Both the position numbers and the translations under genes were made by a program. A stretch of DNA of 64,000 nt. Source: Candidatus Desulfofervidus auxilii. Lineage in GTDB: Bacteria > Desulfobacterota > Desulfofervidia > Desulfofervidales > Desulfofervidaceae. Shown piece after piece: positions 49,029 to 58,656 of the stretch. Position 1 is the stretch's first letter, and each line of letters opens with the position of its first letter. The stretch covers positions 25,005 to 89,004 of the forward strand of contig JAJSZS010000009.1 in assembly GCA_030262725.1 (NCBI GenBank), in the 5' to 3' direction. The notes beneath the pieces are model-generated. The model made no database searches, was not told where the DNA came from, and worked only from the letters and a program-made list of their open reading frames with translations.

Positions 49029-50116
49029 AAATTTTTCTCCCTAAATACTTCCAAACATAATGCAACAATCTTTTCTGCGGCTTCTGGTTTCCCTAAATTT
49101 AATGCAGCTGTCGTCATTTTTTTTAAACATTGATTATTTTTTATTAAATCTAAAACAGTCTCAGCTAATCTTTTACCTGTTAATTCTTCTTGAGGTATAA
49201 CAACTGCTGCTCCTACTTTTTCCAATACCTTTGCATTATAAAGTTGATGACCAATAGCCCAAGGATATGGAATAAGGATACTTGGTAAACCAATTAAAGT
49301 GATTTCAGCTAAAGTAGTTGCTCCTGCTCGACTAATAACAAGATTAGCCTGAGCATAAGCCCATGCCATATCTTTAAGAAAAGGAAATACTTTACCAGGT
49401 ATATTATTTTTTTCATAAAATTCTCTTACCCATAAAAAATCTTTTTCTCCTGTTTGATGAATAAATTGAATTTCTCTCTCTTTTAAATAAGGCCAAGCAG
49501 CACAAAATGCTTCATTGATAGCTCTTGCTCCTTGGCTACCTCCTAAAATAAGGATTTTTATTGTCTTGTTTGTTTCTTTTTTTAAATTCAAAATTTCCTT
49601 ACGTACTGGATTACCAGTAATGAAACATTTTTTTTCTGGAAAATATTTTTTTGACTCAGGATAACTAAGACAAATTTTTTCAGCAAATCGAGCAAGAAAT
49701 CGATTTGCCTTTCCAGGAATGACATTTTGTTCTTGCAAAATAACAGGAATAGAGAGTTTTTTAGCTGCTAAAACAACAGGGACTGAAACATAAGAGCCAG
49801 TGCCTAAAACTAAATGTATTTTTTGTTCACGCAAAATTTTTAAACTTTGTTTTATCCCTTTTAATATAAGCAAAATTGATTTTATACGGGTAAAAAAATC
49901 TTTACCTACAAATCCAGCTGCTGTAATTCCATAAAAAGAAAAACCATTTTCCCTTATAATTTTTTCTTCAATACTATCCTTACGTCCAACAAAAATGATA
50001 TTTCCTAAATTTTTAATAGAAAAAGTTTGAGCAATGGCAATTCCAGGGAATATATGACCACCACTACCGCCAGCAGCAATAGCAATATTAAACATTTTAT
50101 CTATATCCTTGAGCAT
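49025..50116 (-). CDS. murG: Undecaprenyl-PP-MurNAc-pentapeptide-UDPGlcNAc GlcNAc transferase
   Basis: The protein has 363 residues. The GT-B fold has GGSGGHIFPGIAIA at the N terminus, GTGSYVSVPVVLAA, LGGSQGARAINEA, and ISRAGATTLAEITLIGLPSILIPYPWAIGHQLYNA. It converts lipid I to lipid II at the inner membrane face. A start at MFNIAIAAGG, seven codons later, is possible. It overlaps ftsW by 20 bases. Confidence 0.95.
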   Translation of the reverse strand: MLKDIDKMFNIAIAAGGSGGHIFPGIAIAQTFSIKNLGNIIFVGRKDSIEEKIIRENGFSFYGITAAGFVGKDFFTRIKSILLILKGIKQSLKILREQKIHLVLGTGSYVSVPVVLAAKKLSIPVILQEQNVIPGKANRFLARFAEKICLSYPESKKYFPEKKCFITGNPVRKEILNLKKETNKTIKILILGGSQGARAINEAFCAAWPYLKEREIQFIHQTGEKDFLWVREFYEKNNIPGKVFPFLKDMAWAYAQANLVISRAGATTLAEITLIGLPSILIPYPWAIGHQLYNAKVLEKVGAAVVIPQEELTGKRLAETVLDLIKNNQCLKKMTTAALNLGKPEAAEKIVALCLEVFREKNL

Positions 50117-51194
50117 AAATATTTTCTAAAATTCCAACACTAATAAAACTTGCTAAAATAGAACTTCCACCATAGCTGACGAAAGGCAGTGTAATGCCTT
50201 TTGGAGGCAAAAGTCCTAAACACACGCCCATATGAATTAAAGCCTGAGTAGATATCAACAAAGTAATACCTATAGCAAGGTAAAATCCAAATAGCTCTCT
50301 TGCAGCCCTAGCAGTATTAATACCTCTCCAGACAAAAAGGACAAAAAGCAAGATTATCAGCATTACACCAAGAAATCCCATTTCTTCACCAATGATGGAA
50401 AAGATATAATCAGTATAAGGTTCTGGTAAATAAAAGAGTTTTTGTCGACTTGCCCCCAATCCCTGCCCCAAAAATCCACCACTAGCAAATGCTAATTTAG
50501 AATGTAATATGACATATCCAATACCTAAAGGATCTGTTTCAGGTTTTAAAAATACAAGTAGACGCTTTAATCGATATGGACTTTTAATAAGTAAATAAGA
50601 GAGAAAAATTATTGTTGGACATGCAATAGCTAAAAGATGTAGAATTTTTGCCCCACCAATAAATAACATAAAAAAGGTTAATGCACCTAATAATACAACA
50701 GTACCCATATCTGGTTCAGCTATTAAAAGGATGGCTAATAAAGAATAAATGATAAAAGCTGGTAATATTCCAATAGAAAATTGTTTTATTTTTTCCTCTC
50801 TGGAAACAAGGGCTGAAAGATAAATAACAAAAGCTAATTTGGCAAATTCAGATGGTTGTAAAGAAAAAGAGCCAATTTTAATCCAACGTGCAGCGTTATT
50901 TGCTTCTTTTTTTAATCCTGGCACAAATACAAGTAAAAGGCCTATTATACTTAAAGTCAAAAGCAAATAAGCATGTTTTTTATAGACTTGATATGGAATA
51001 TGTTTTACCATCATCATAAAAGAAAAACCAAAGATAACATAGAAGAGTTGTCGTTTGAAGAAAAAGTAAGGATTATTGAATTTCTTTTGAGCGATTAAAA
51101 AACTGCTGCTAAAAACCATCATAATGCCTAATCCTGTTAAGACAATGACTAAAATAATTAACCAGAAATCCCAGTTATTTTTCTTAAAGTGCAT
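50097..51194 (-). CDS. ftsW: Lipid II polymerase FtsW
   Basis: The protein has 365 residues from the ATG at 51194, which overlaps the murD stop; a longer frame to 51284 would read far into murD and adds a non-family N terminus. About ten membrane helices. SEDS motifs: MMVFSSSFLIAQKKFNNPYFFFKRQ, KIGSFSLQPSEFAKLAFVIYLS, EPDMGTVVLLGALTFFMLFIGGA, FIGEEMGF-like IIGEEMGFLG and LPFVSYGGSS. It is a peptidoglycan glycosyltransferase paired with FtsI. Confidence 0.95.
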   Translation of the reverse strand: MHFKKNNWDFWLIILVIVLTGLGIMMVFSSSFLIAQKKFNNPYFFFKRQLFYVIFGFSFMMMVKHIPYQVYKKHAYLLLTLSIIGLLLVFVPGLKKEANNAARWIKIGSFSLQPSEFAKLAFVIYLSALVSREEKIKQFSIGILPAFIIYSLLAILLIAEPDMGTVVLLGALTFFMLFIGGAKILHLLAIACPTIIFLSYLLIKSPYRLKRLLVFLKPETDPLGIGYVILHSKLAFASGGFLGQGLGASRQKLFYLPEPYTDYIFSIIGEEMGFLGVMLIILLFVLFVWRGINTARAARELFGFYLAIGITLLISTQALIHMGVCLGLLPPKGITLPFVSYGGSSILASFISVGILENIYAQGYR

Positions 51195-52524
51195 GGACAA
51201 TTTTTTTAAATTCTTCCCCCCTTTCTTGATAATCAGAAAACATATCAAAACTAGCACAAGCAGGAGATAAAAGCACATTTGCATTAGGTTTAGCTAAAGA
51301 AAAAGCTTTTTTAACTGCTTCTTCTAAATCTTTAGCCTTAAAAATCATAGTAGTTCCTTTAAGTGCCTTTTCAATATCTTCTGCTGAAGTCCCAATTAAT
51401 ACTAATGCTTTTACCTTTTTTGTTACTAAAGGACGTAAAGAATCAAATTTTTGTCCTTTCCCCAAACCACCAGCAATAAGGACAATTGGTTTAGAAAGAC
51501 TTTCTAAAGCTGCAATGGTAGCCCCTACATTTGTAGCCTTAGAATCATTATAAAAATTCACGCCATTTAATGAACTAACCCATTCTAATCGATGAGGGAG
51601 ACCTTTAAATGAAGAAATTGCTTTTATTGTTGAGGAAAATGGACATTTAATAATTTGTGCAATGGTTAAAGCAGCCATAATGTTTTTGTAATTATGGACT
51701 CCAAAAAGAGGAATATTTTTAATATCTATTTCCCAACGTTCAAAAATTTCTACAATTATTTTATCATTATCTAAATAAGCCCCTGGATAATAAGGCTTTT
51801 TAACACCAAAGAGGACTTTTTTAGATTTTAATCCCTTTGCAGCCTCTAATAAAACTTGATTATCTCCTTCTAAAACAAACCAATCATTTTCATTTTGCCA
51901 TTTTGCTATCTTTAATTTACATTTAAGATAATTTTTAAAATCAAAATGTCTATCTAAATGATCTTCTGAAACATTAAGGCAAACAGCAATATAAGGGTGA
52001 AATGATGAAGTTTGCTCTAATTGAAAACTGCTAATTTCAGCTACAATATAATCTAAATCTTTTTCTTTAATAACTTCAACCAATGGAATGCCAATATTGC
52101 CTCCTATCCATATTTTTTTTCCACAATTTTTAAGAATTTCTGCTGTAATAATGGTTGTTGTCGTTTTCCCATTTGTACCAGTAATGGCAATTATAGGGAC
52201 AGATAAAAAAGCATTAACTAAATCCAACTCTCCAAGAATGGGAATACCATTTATTTTTACTTTTTTCAAAAGAGGTAGAGATGGACTTATACCAGGACTT
52301 AATATAATATAATCAGCACTTAAAAAAGTTTTTTCTTTATGCTCGCCTGATTCTAAAGAAAAATCAATTCCTTCAAGAGCTTTAAGATTTGAACTTAATT
52401 TTTTTAAAGGAGCTTTATCTGAAATAGTTACCTTTGCTCCTTTTTTGGCCAAAAAACGAGTAAGGGCTACTCCTGTTTTGCCTAAACCAATAATAACAAA
52501 ATGTTTATCTTTTATTTCAAACAT
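51184..52524 (-). CDS. murD: UDP-N-acetylmuramoylalanine-D-glutamate ligase
   Basis: The protein has 446 residues. IGLGKTGVALTRFLAKKGA, LSPGISPSLPLLKK, P-loop ITGTNGKTTTTIITAEIL, NVSEDHLDRHFDF, NDSKATNVGATIAAL and the closing LLSPACASFDMFSDYQERGEEFK. It adds D-glutamate. It starts one base after the mraY stop. Confidence 0.96.
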   Translation of the reverse strand: MFEIKDKHFVIIGLGKTGVALTRFLAKKGAKVTISDKAPLKKLSSNLKALEGIDFSLESGEHKEKTFLSADYIILSPGISPSLPLLKKVKINGIPILGELDLVNAFLSVPIIAITGTNGKTTTTIITAEILKNCGKKIWIGGNIGIPLVEVIKEKDLDYIVAEISSFQLEQTSSFHPYIAVCLNVSEDHLDRHFDFKNYLKCKLKIAKWQNENDWFVLEGDNQVLLEAAKGLKSKKVLFGVKKPYYPGAYLDNDKIIVEIFERWEIDIKNIPLFGVHNYKNIMAALTIAQIIKCPFSSTIKAISSFKGLPHRLEWVSSLNGVNFYNDSKATNVGATIAALESLSKPIVLIAGGLGKGQKFDSLRPLVTKKVKALVLIGTSAEDIEKALKGTTMIFKAKDLEEAVKKAFSLAKPNANVLLSPACASFDMFSDYQERGEEFKKIVHAL

Positions 52525-52525
52525 T

Positions 52526-53599
52526 TTATCTAAGTTTAAGTGTACTCACAGCCGTCAAAGCCAAAATAATGCTAATAATCCAAAAACGAATAATGATTTT
52601 TGGTTCTGCCCATCCCTTTAATTCAAAATGGTGATGTAAAGGACTCATTCTAAAAATCCTTTTTCCTCCTGTAAGCTTAAAATAGGCTACTTGTAATATG
52701 ACAGAAATAGCTTCTAAGACAAAAAGTCCACCTACTAAAACAAGCAGACATTCTTGCTTTGCCATTACAGCTATAGTACCTAGGGCAGCACCAAGAGAGA
52801 GAGAACCTACATCTCCCATAAAGATTTCACCTGGATAGGCATTGTACCAAAGAAATCCTAAACAAGCGCCAAGCAGCGCTCCACAAAATACAGCTACTTC
52901 ACCTACTCCTGGCACATAGGCAATTTGAAGGTAAGTAGCCAATTTGATATGTCCTGCTAGATAACTTAAAAGGACATAAGTGCCAAAAGCAATACTCAAT
53001 GAACCAGCTGCCAATCCATCCAAACCATCAGTAAGATTAACAGCATTGGATGTGCCTACTACAACAAGTGTTAAAAAGATATAATAAAAATAGTTTAAAT
53101 CAGGTGTAAACTGTTTAAAAAATGGCACGTATAATTTTGTAGAAAGATTAAGTAATTTAAATAAAATAATACTGATAAGAAGAGAAAAGACAATTTGCCA
53201 TCCGAATTTTTCTTTTGCTGATATGCCTTTTCCTTGTTTAACCTTTTTGTAATCATCTATAAAACCTAATAATCCAAATAAAAAGCAAGTAAATAGCAAT
53301 GTCCAAATAAATCCATTTAAAAGATTTCCCCATAAAAAGATAGTGATAAATATAGATATTAAGACAGGAATACCTCCCATTGTTGGAGTACCTACTTTTT
53401 GATTATGTGTTTGAGGCTCATAAGCCTTTGGTGTTTTTAGCCAATTATTTTTTTGACAAAAACGAATAAAATGTGGAATGAAATAAAGAGATAATAATAA
53501 AGCTGTAAGAATGGCATAAGCTGTACGAAAAGTAATGTATCGGAAAACATTAAATCCAATCCAATATTGTGATAATGGATAAAGCAAAAGATAAATCAT
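52526..53599 (-). CDS. mraY: Phospho-N-acetylmuramoyl-pentapeptide transferase
   Basis: The protein has 357 residues and ten membrane helices. Motifs KVGTPTMGGIPVLISI, FIDDYKKV, NAVNLTDGLDGLA, NAYPGEIFMGDVGSLSLGAALG and PLHHHFELKGWAEPKI. It makes lipid I from UDP-MurNAc-pentapeptide. It overlaps murF by four bases. Confidence 0.96.
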   Translation of the reverse strand: MIYLLLYPLSQYWIGFNVFRYITFRTAYAILTALLLSLYFIPHFIRFCQKNNWLKTPKAYEPQTHNQKVGTPTMGGIPVLISIFITIFLWGNLLNGFIWTLLFTCFLFGLLGFIDDYKKVKQGKGISAKEKFGWQIVFSLLISIILFKLLNLSTKLYVPFFKQFTPDLNYFYYIFLTLVVVGTSNAVNLTDGLDGLAAGSLSIAFGTYVLLSYLAGHIKLATYLQIAYVPGVGEVAVFCGALLGACLGFLWYNAYPGEIFMGDVGSLSLGAALGTIAVMAKQECLLVLVGGLFVLEAISVILQVAYFKLTGGKRIFRMSPLHHHFELKGWAEPKIIIRFWIISIILALTAVSTLKLR

Positions 53600-54972
53600 T
53601 TTTTCCTCTTTAATGTTTCAATTAATTTTTCAAATTGGATTTTTCTAGATGCTTTAAATAAAACTACATCATACTTAGCAGCAATATTATGTATAATCTC
53701 AATAATATCTTCTTTTTTTTCTGTAAGATAAATTTTCTTTTCATTCATACCTGCTTCAATAGCTCCTTCTTTTATTAAAGGAGCATATTCTCCAAAAAGG
53801 ATGAGGGCTTTTAATCCAGTATTAGCAGCCCATTTCCCTAACTCTTTATGCCAAAAGGAAGTTTCTTCTCCAAGTTCAAGCATATCTCCTAAAACAGCAA
53901 TACGACCATTGAATTGTTTTAAGGTTTCTAAAGCTGCCTTCATAGAACCAGGATTTGCATTATATGTATCATCTAAAAGATAAAATCCATGAAGAGTCAT
54001 ATAAAGACTAAGTCTATTTGATAATGGCAAAAAGCTTTCTAATGCTTGCTGAATAATAAGAGGGGGTAATTTAAAATACCATCCTATTGCTGCTGCTGCC
54101 AATAGGGCATATATTTGATGTTGCCCTATAAGTTGGCTTTTTATATACAAACTATTTTCAGGTAATATTAAAGTAAAATGTAATGTATTTTTACTTATTT
54201 TAATATCCTTTGCTCTTATTTCTCCTGCTCTAAAACCAAAGGCAATCTTTTTTTTAGTAAAGTTATTAGCCAATTCAGCTACTCTTTTATCATCACAATT
54301 ATACACAAAACATTCATTTACATATTTCAGCATACTACCTTTTTCTTTTTGAATTTCTTTAAGAGATTTTAAACCTTCTAAATGGGCTGGTTGAATAGAA
54401 GTAATAACTCCAATATCTGGTTGAGTTATGCGAGAAAGATAATCAATTTCTCCTGGTGAATTTGTGCCCAATTCTATACATGCAGCATTATAAAATGATG
54501 TAAGACCAAGCAATGTAAATGGCACTCCAATTTGGTTATTATAATTTTCTTTGGTTTTCAATACTCTAAATTGTTGTGCCAATACATGGGCAATGGCTTC
54601 TTTAGTAGTAGTTTTGCCTGAGCTACCAGTAATAGTAATAAAAGGAAAATTAAATTTTTTCCGCTGATAATGAGCTAAATCACCTAATGCCTTTAATGTA
54701 TCTTCTACAGCAATAACAGCTATATTTTGGGGTAAATTAAAATCATAATTATTTTTTAGAATGATTCCAAGAACACCTTTTTTTATAGCTTCAGGAATAA
54801 ATATATGACCATCATATCTTTTCCCTTTTAAAGCAATAAATAAATCATTTGGTTTAAGCATTCTAGTATCATCAGTAATACCAGTAAAAATCATTTCTGG
54901 TTGCCCACTTAGAAGTGTCCCTTTTGTAGCATCTAAAATTTCCTTGACTGACCAATTACCTACTTGACGCAT
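53596..54972 (-). CDS. murF: UDP-N-acetylmuramoyl-tripeptide-D-alanyl-D-alanine ligase
   Basis: The protein has 458 residues. The N-terminal domain ends in LFIALKGKRYDGH; P-loop TITGSSGKTTTKEAI; ENYNNQIGVPFTLLGL; ELGTNSPGEIDYL; LLDDTYNANPGSMKAAL. It adds D-Ala-D-Ala. It overlaps murE by 17 bases. Confidence 0.96.
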   Translation of the reverse strand: MRQVGNWSVKEILDATKGTLLSGQPEMIFTGITDDTRMLKPNDLFIALKGKRYDGHIFIPEAIKKGVLGIILKNNYDFNLPQNIAVIAVEDTLKALGDLAHYQRKKFNFPFITITGSSGKTTTKEAIAHVLAQQFRVLKTKENYNNQIGVPFTLLGLTSFYNAACIELGTNSPGEIDYLSRITQPDIGVITSIQPAHLEGLKSLKEIQKEKGSMLKYVNECFVYNCDDKRVAELANNFTKKKIAFGFRAGEIRAKDIKISKNTLHFTLILPENSLYIKSQLIGQHQIYALLAAAAIGWYFKLPPLIIQQALESFLPLSNRLSLYMTLHGFYLLDDTYNANPGSMKAALETLKQFNGRIAVLGDMLELGEETSFWHKELGKWAANTGLKALILFGEYAPLIKEGAIEAGMNEKKIYLTEKKEDIIEIIHNIAAKYDVVLFKASRKIQFEKLIETLKRKK

Positions 54973-56419
54973 ATTCTTTTAAATTTTTTATTACCTCCTC
55001 TCTATCACTTAAATGATACTTTTTGTTACCAATAATCTGGTAATCCTCATGTCCTTTTCCAGCAATGAGTATAATATCTCCTGATTTAGCATTTTTAATT
55101 GCCCAAGCGATAGCTTCACGACGATTAGGTATAATATGATAATTTCTCTTGTCTAAACCAGCCTCTATATCTTTAATAATTTGAGATGAAGGTTCATTTC
55201 TAGGATTATCATCAGTAATAACCACTATATCACTTAAATGACTTGCTACTTTTCCCATCAAAGGGCGTTTTTCTCTATCGCGATTACCACCACATCCAAA
55301 AACAGTAATAAGTCTTCCTTTGCAAAGAGGACGCAAAGTTTTTAAAGCCTTTTCTAATGCATCAGGAGTATGAGCATAATCTATAAACACATTGATATCA
55401 TTAGAAAAAAAACGTTCTAATCTTCCAGGCACAGCCTTTGCTTTTGTTAAAGCATTTTTAATTATATCAATTGGTATTTTGAGTGTAATTCCAACAGCAA
55501 TAGCTGCAAGTAAATTTAAAATGTTAAGCTCTCCAACTAAAGGAGAATAAAGATGGAAACTGCCATTTGGAGTATGAAAATTTGCTTCAAGACCATCTAA
55601 AAAAAATTTTGGTTTTTCTGCCCATACCGTAGCCTTAGGGGAAAGACCATAAGTAAGAGAAGGAGTATTTATTTCATTTAATAGTCTTCTTCCCCATGGA
55701 TCATCTAAATTAACAATAGCATATCCATTTTTAGATAAATAATGAGTAAAAAGGAGTTTTTTAGATTGGAAATAATCTTCCATATTTTGATGAAAATCAA
55801 GATGTTCATGAGAAAGGTTAGTAAAAACCGCTACTTGAAATTGACAACCACTTACTCGCTGATAATAAAGACCATGGGAAGAAACCTCCACTACCACATC
55901 ACTAACTCCACTACTTAACATTTCTTTAAACAACCGATGTAGATTTAAAGGGTCTGGGGTTGTAAGAGAAGAGGGAATAGTTTTTTCGGCATATTTATAA
56001 AATATAGTACCAATAATTCCTACTTTTTTCCCCATTTCTTTAAGAATAGTTGCTATTAAATAAGCAGTGGTAGTCTTACCATTTGTACCTGTAATACCAA
56101 TAAGATTTAAATATTTGGCAGGATAATTATAAAATGCAGAAGCTAATTTTCCTGCTGCTTCCCTAGCATCTTTAACTTGAAGATAGGTTATGCCATTCTT
56201 TTTTTGAAAAACAGGTTTTTCACTAATTATTGCCACTGCTCCCTTTTCAATAGCCTCATCTATATAATCAAAACCATCATGTTTATGTCCTTTTAAAGCT
56301 ATAAAAAGAGAATTGGATGAAACTTCCTTAGAATGAAAGGCAATTTGTTTTATATCTTTGTTTAAAGAACCAGAAATAGAAATAGGAGAGATTTCCTTTA
56401 AAAGTTCCTTTAATTTCAT
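54956..56419 (-). CDS. murE: UDP-N-acetylmuramoyl-L-alanyl-D-glutamate-2,6-diaminopimelate ligase
   Basis: The protein has 487 residues. SLFIALKGHKHDGFDYIDEAIEKGA, P-loop GITGTNGKTTTAYLI, TTPDPL, NLSHEHLDFH, VFIDYAHTPDALEKAL, VFGCGGNRDREKRPLMG and ITDDNPRNEPS. The DNPR motif is the signature for meso-diaminopimelate rather than lysine. It shares one base with ftsI. Confidence 0.96.
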   Translation of the reverse strand: MKLKELLKEISPISISGSLNKDIKQIAFHSKEVSSNSLFIALKGHKHDGFDYIDEAIEKGAVAIISEKPVFQKKNGITYLQVKDAREAAGKLASAFYNYPAKYLNLIGITGTNGKTTTAYLIATILKEMGKKVGIIGTIFYKYAEKTIPSSLTTPDPLNLHRLFKEMLSSGVSDVVVEVSSHGLYYQRVSGCQFQVAVFTNLSHEHLDFHQNMEDYFQSKKLLFTHYLSKNGYAIVNLDDPWGRRLLNEINTPSLTYGLSPKATVWAEKPKFFLDGLEANFHTPNGSFHLYSPLVGELNILNLLAAIAVGITLKIPIDIIKNALTKAKAVPGRLERFFSNDINVFIDYAHTPDALEKALKTLRPLCKGRLITVFGCGGNRDREKRPLMGKVASHLSDIVVITDDNPRNEPSSQIIKDIEAGLDKRNYHIIPNRREAIAWAIKNAKSGDIILIAGKGHEDYQIIGNKKYHLSDREEVIKNLKEYASSR

Positions 56420-58344
56420 TAATCAGCTCCTAATTCAAGTAAACAGATCATTCCTTCTTTTAAATGTGTACCAGGGACTGGATTTTGTTTTACAACTATA
56501 CCACTTCCTTTTATTTTAACTTTTATCTTTACTTTCTGCAAAATCTTCATTGCTTGGCGTAAAGATAATCCATGAAGGTCAGGCATAATTCCGTTAGAGA
56601 CAGCAATTTTTTCTTTATTTTTATATATCTTTTGTGACTCTTTAATTAATTTGTCTTCATTTTTAACTACCCTTACAATACGAGAGGAAGGTGGTAATTG
56701 CCATTGCCAAATAATATATTCTGCAATTTCTTTAAATACAGGTGCAGCTACTATCCCTCCATAACTTACAGGTCTTGGCTCATCAATAATGACAGCAATC
56801 ACTACACGGGGATTTTCAACAGGAAAAAAACCAACAAAAGAAGCAATATGTTTATTCGAAGAGTATCTTCCTGTTTCTAAATCTATTTTTTGGGCAGTGC
56901 CAGTTTTTCCAGCTACATTATAACCAGCTATTTCTGCCTCTTGTCCTGTGCCCTTAAGTACAACTTTTCGAAGAATCTTTTTTATTTGAGAAGCAGTTTT
57001 TTTAGAGATAACTTGACGTTTAATCTCAGGAGAAAAATGCATAATTTCCTTTCCAAGAAAATTTCTTATACTTTTTACAATTATAGGACGCATTAATTTC
57101 CCATTATTAGCAATAGCAGCGTAGGCTAGAGCAAGTTGTAAAGCTGTAATAGCAATCCCTTGTCCAAAGCAAGCTGCTGCTGTATCTACGGCAGTCCATT
57201 GTTCTGCTGGTCTTATAAGACCATTAGCTTCACCATCTAAATCTATGCCTGTTTTTTCTCCAAAACCAAATTTTTTAATATATTTATAAAAGCAATTTTT
57301 ACCTATTTTTTCTCCGATTTTTATTGCCCCAATGTTTGAAGAATAAATGATTGTATGCTCTACAGAGAGCCAACCAAAAGGCTTCACATCGTGAAAAACA
57401 GCATTTTCAATACAATATTTACCTTTTTCACCGTAAAGGATATCATGAGGTGTCCAAATATTTTCATTAAGAGCAGCAGCTAAAAGCACTACTTTAAAAG
57501 TAGAACCTGGTTCAAAAACATCAGCAATAGCATGATTGCGCCAAAGATAGGGATAGGCATTTCTAAAATGGTTTGGATCAAAAAATGGATAATTCGCCAT
57601 AGCCAAAATTTCACCAGTTTGGGGAACAAGAACAATAACACTTCCTGCTCTAGCCTGCCATTTTTTTATTGCTTTTTTTAAGCTTTCTTCAACTGCGTAT
57701 TGAATTTTATAATCCAAACTTAAATAAATACTTGCTCCATCTTCTGCTGGTTTAATAGGATGACGTGGGGAAAGACTAATATATCCTCTGGCATCTTTTA
57801 AACCATAATAATAACCATCTTTACCAACCAAAAATTTATCAAATTTTCGTTCAATGCCTTCTAAACCTTTGCCATCTATGCCAACAAATCCTAATACTTG
57901 CCCAGCTAGAAAAGAATGTGGATAATAACGCCGATTTTCTAAACGAAATCCCAAACCCTTTATATTTAATCTTTCAAGTTTTTTCACTTCTTCAGCTGAA
58001 AGCCAACGCTTTAACCATATAAACTCTCCTTTTCGTTTAAGTTTTTTCAACAATTCTTTTTCATCAATTTTAATTATGGGACTTAATATTTTAGCTATCT
58101 TTTTTGGATTATCTATTAAATCAGGACAAGCATACAAAGAGGGTGTTTGTACAGTAATAGCTAAAGGTTCTCCATGACGATCATAAATTACACCCCTTTT
58201 GCAAGGAATAATTACTTTTTTAAATCCTTTTTTAAACTTAGATACATCAATTATTTGTAACCAAAAGGCTTGGACAATTAAACACAGAGTAAAAAATACA
58301 AATATAGCTAGAACAATAGTAATTTTTAACTTAATTCCTTTCAT
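56419..58344 (-). CDS. ftsI: Peptidoglycan D,D-transpeptidase FtsI (PBP3) with C-terminal PASTA domain
   Basis: The protein has 641 residues. One N-terminal membrane anchor, PBP dimerisation domain (GVIYDRHGEPLAITVQTPSLYA), then transpeptidase motifs FEPGSTFK (SxxK), YSSNIG (SxN) and AGKTGTAQK (KTG). A C-terminal PASTA domain (MPDLHGLSLRQAMKIL...KQNPVPG) is more common in Gram-positive PBP2x/SpoVD but also appears in Desulfobacterota. It crosslinks septal peptidoglycan. The ftsL gene precedes it with a four-base overlap. Confidence 0.95.
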   Translation of the reverse strand: MKGIKLKITIVLAIFVFFTLCLIVQAFWLQIIDVSKFKKGFKKVIIPCKRGVIYDRHGEPLAITVQTPSLYACPDLIDNPKKIAKILSPIIKIDEKELLKKLKRKGEFIWLKRWLSAEEVKKLERLNIKGLGFRLENRRYYPHSFLAGQVLGFVGIDGKGLEGIERKFDKFLVGKDGYYYGLKDARGYISLSPRHPIKPAEDGASIYLSLDYKIQYAVEESLKKAIKKWQARAGSVIVLVPQTGEILAMANYPFFDPNHFRNAYPYLWRNHAIADVFEPGSTFKVVLLAAALNENIWTPHDILYGEKGKYCIENAVFHDVKPFGWLSVEHTIIYSSNIGAIKIGEKIGKNCFYKYIKKFGFGEKTGIDLDGEANGLIRPAEQWTAVDTAAACFGQGIAITALQLALAYAAIANNGKLMRPIIVKSIRNFLGKEIMHFSPEIKRQVISKKTASQIKKILRKVVLKGTGQEAEIAGYNVAGKTGTAQKIDLETGRYSSNKHIASFVGFFPVENPRVVIAVIIDEPRPVSYGGIVAAPVFKEIAEYIIWQWQLPPSSRIVRVVKNEDKLIKESQKIYKNKEKIAVSNGIMPDLHGLSLRQAMKILQKVKIKVKIKGSGIVVKQNPVPGTHLKEGMICLLELGAD

Positions 58345-58646
58345 CTTTGTAAAACAATAACTTCCTTTGGATATTTAAGACCAAGTTTTTCTGCTTTAGT
58401 CTTAAGATAAGTTGGTGATGTAAGATAAGTCCATTCTAGTTTAAGAACATGATTTTTTTCTTTTAATTGTTTTTGCACTTCCATAGCTTCAGCAATCTGA
58501 TATCCCAAGCGAATATTTTGGACACTTAACCAGACATACACAAAACAGAAAAAAAGGATAAGTAAAACATTTAAAATTACCCATTTTGTCGACCAAACAG
58601 ATGCTTTTACTTTCTTATTACTGCGTGCCCAAACCGCAATTGTCAT
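58341..58646 (-). CDS. ftsL: Cell division protein FtsL
   Basis: The protein has 101 residues. A short cytoplasmic tail, one membrane helix (VILNVLLILFFCFVYVWLSV, about 27-46), and a periplasmic coiled coil (AEAMEVQKQLKEKNHVLKLEW). Sequence identity in FtsL is low, so the call rests on topology, length and its place between rsmH and ftsI. Confidence 0.85.
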   Translation of the reverse strand: MTIAVWARSNKKVKASVWSTKWVILNVLLILFFCFVYVWLSVQNIRLGYQIAEAMEVQKQLKEKNHVLKLEWTYLTSPTYLKTKAEKLGLKYPKEVIVLQR

Positions 58647-58656
58647 TTTTTTCCTC

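Noticed and set aside
51195..51284. Longer N terminus for FtsW
   Set aside because: It would overlap murD by about 100 bases and adds no family sequence; the ATG at 51194 overlaps the murD stop in the usual coupled way.
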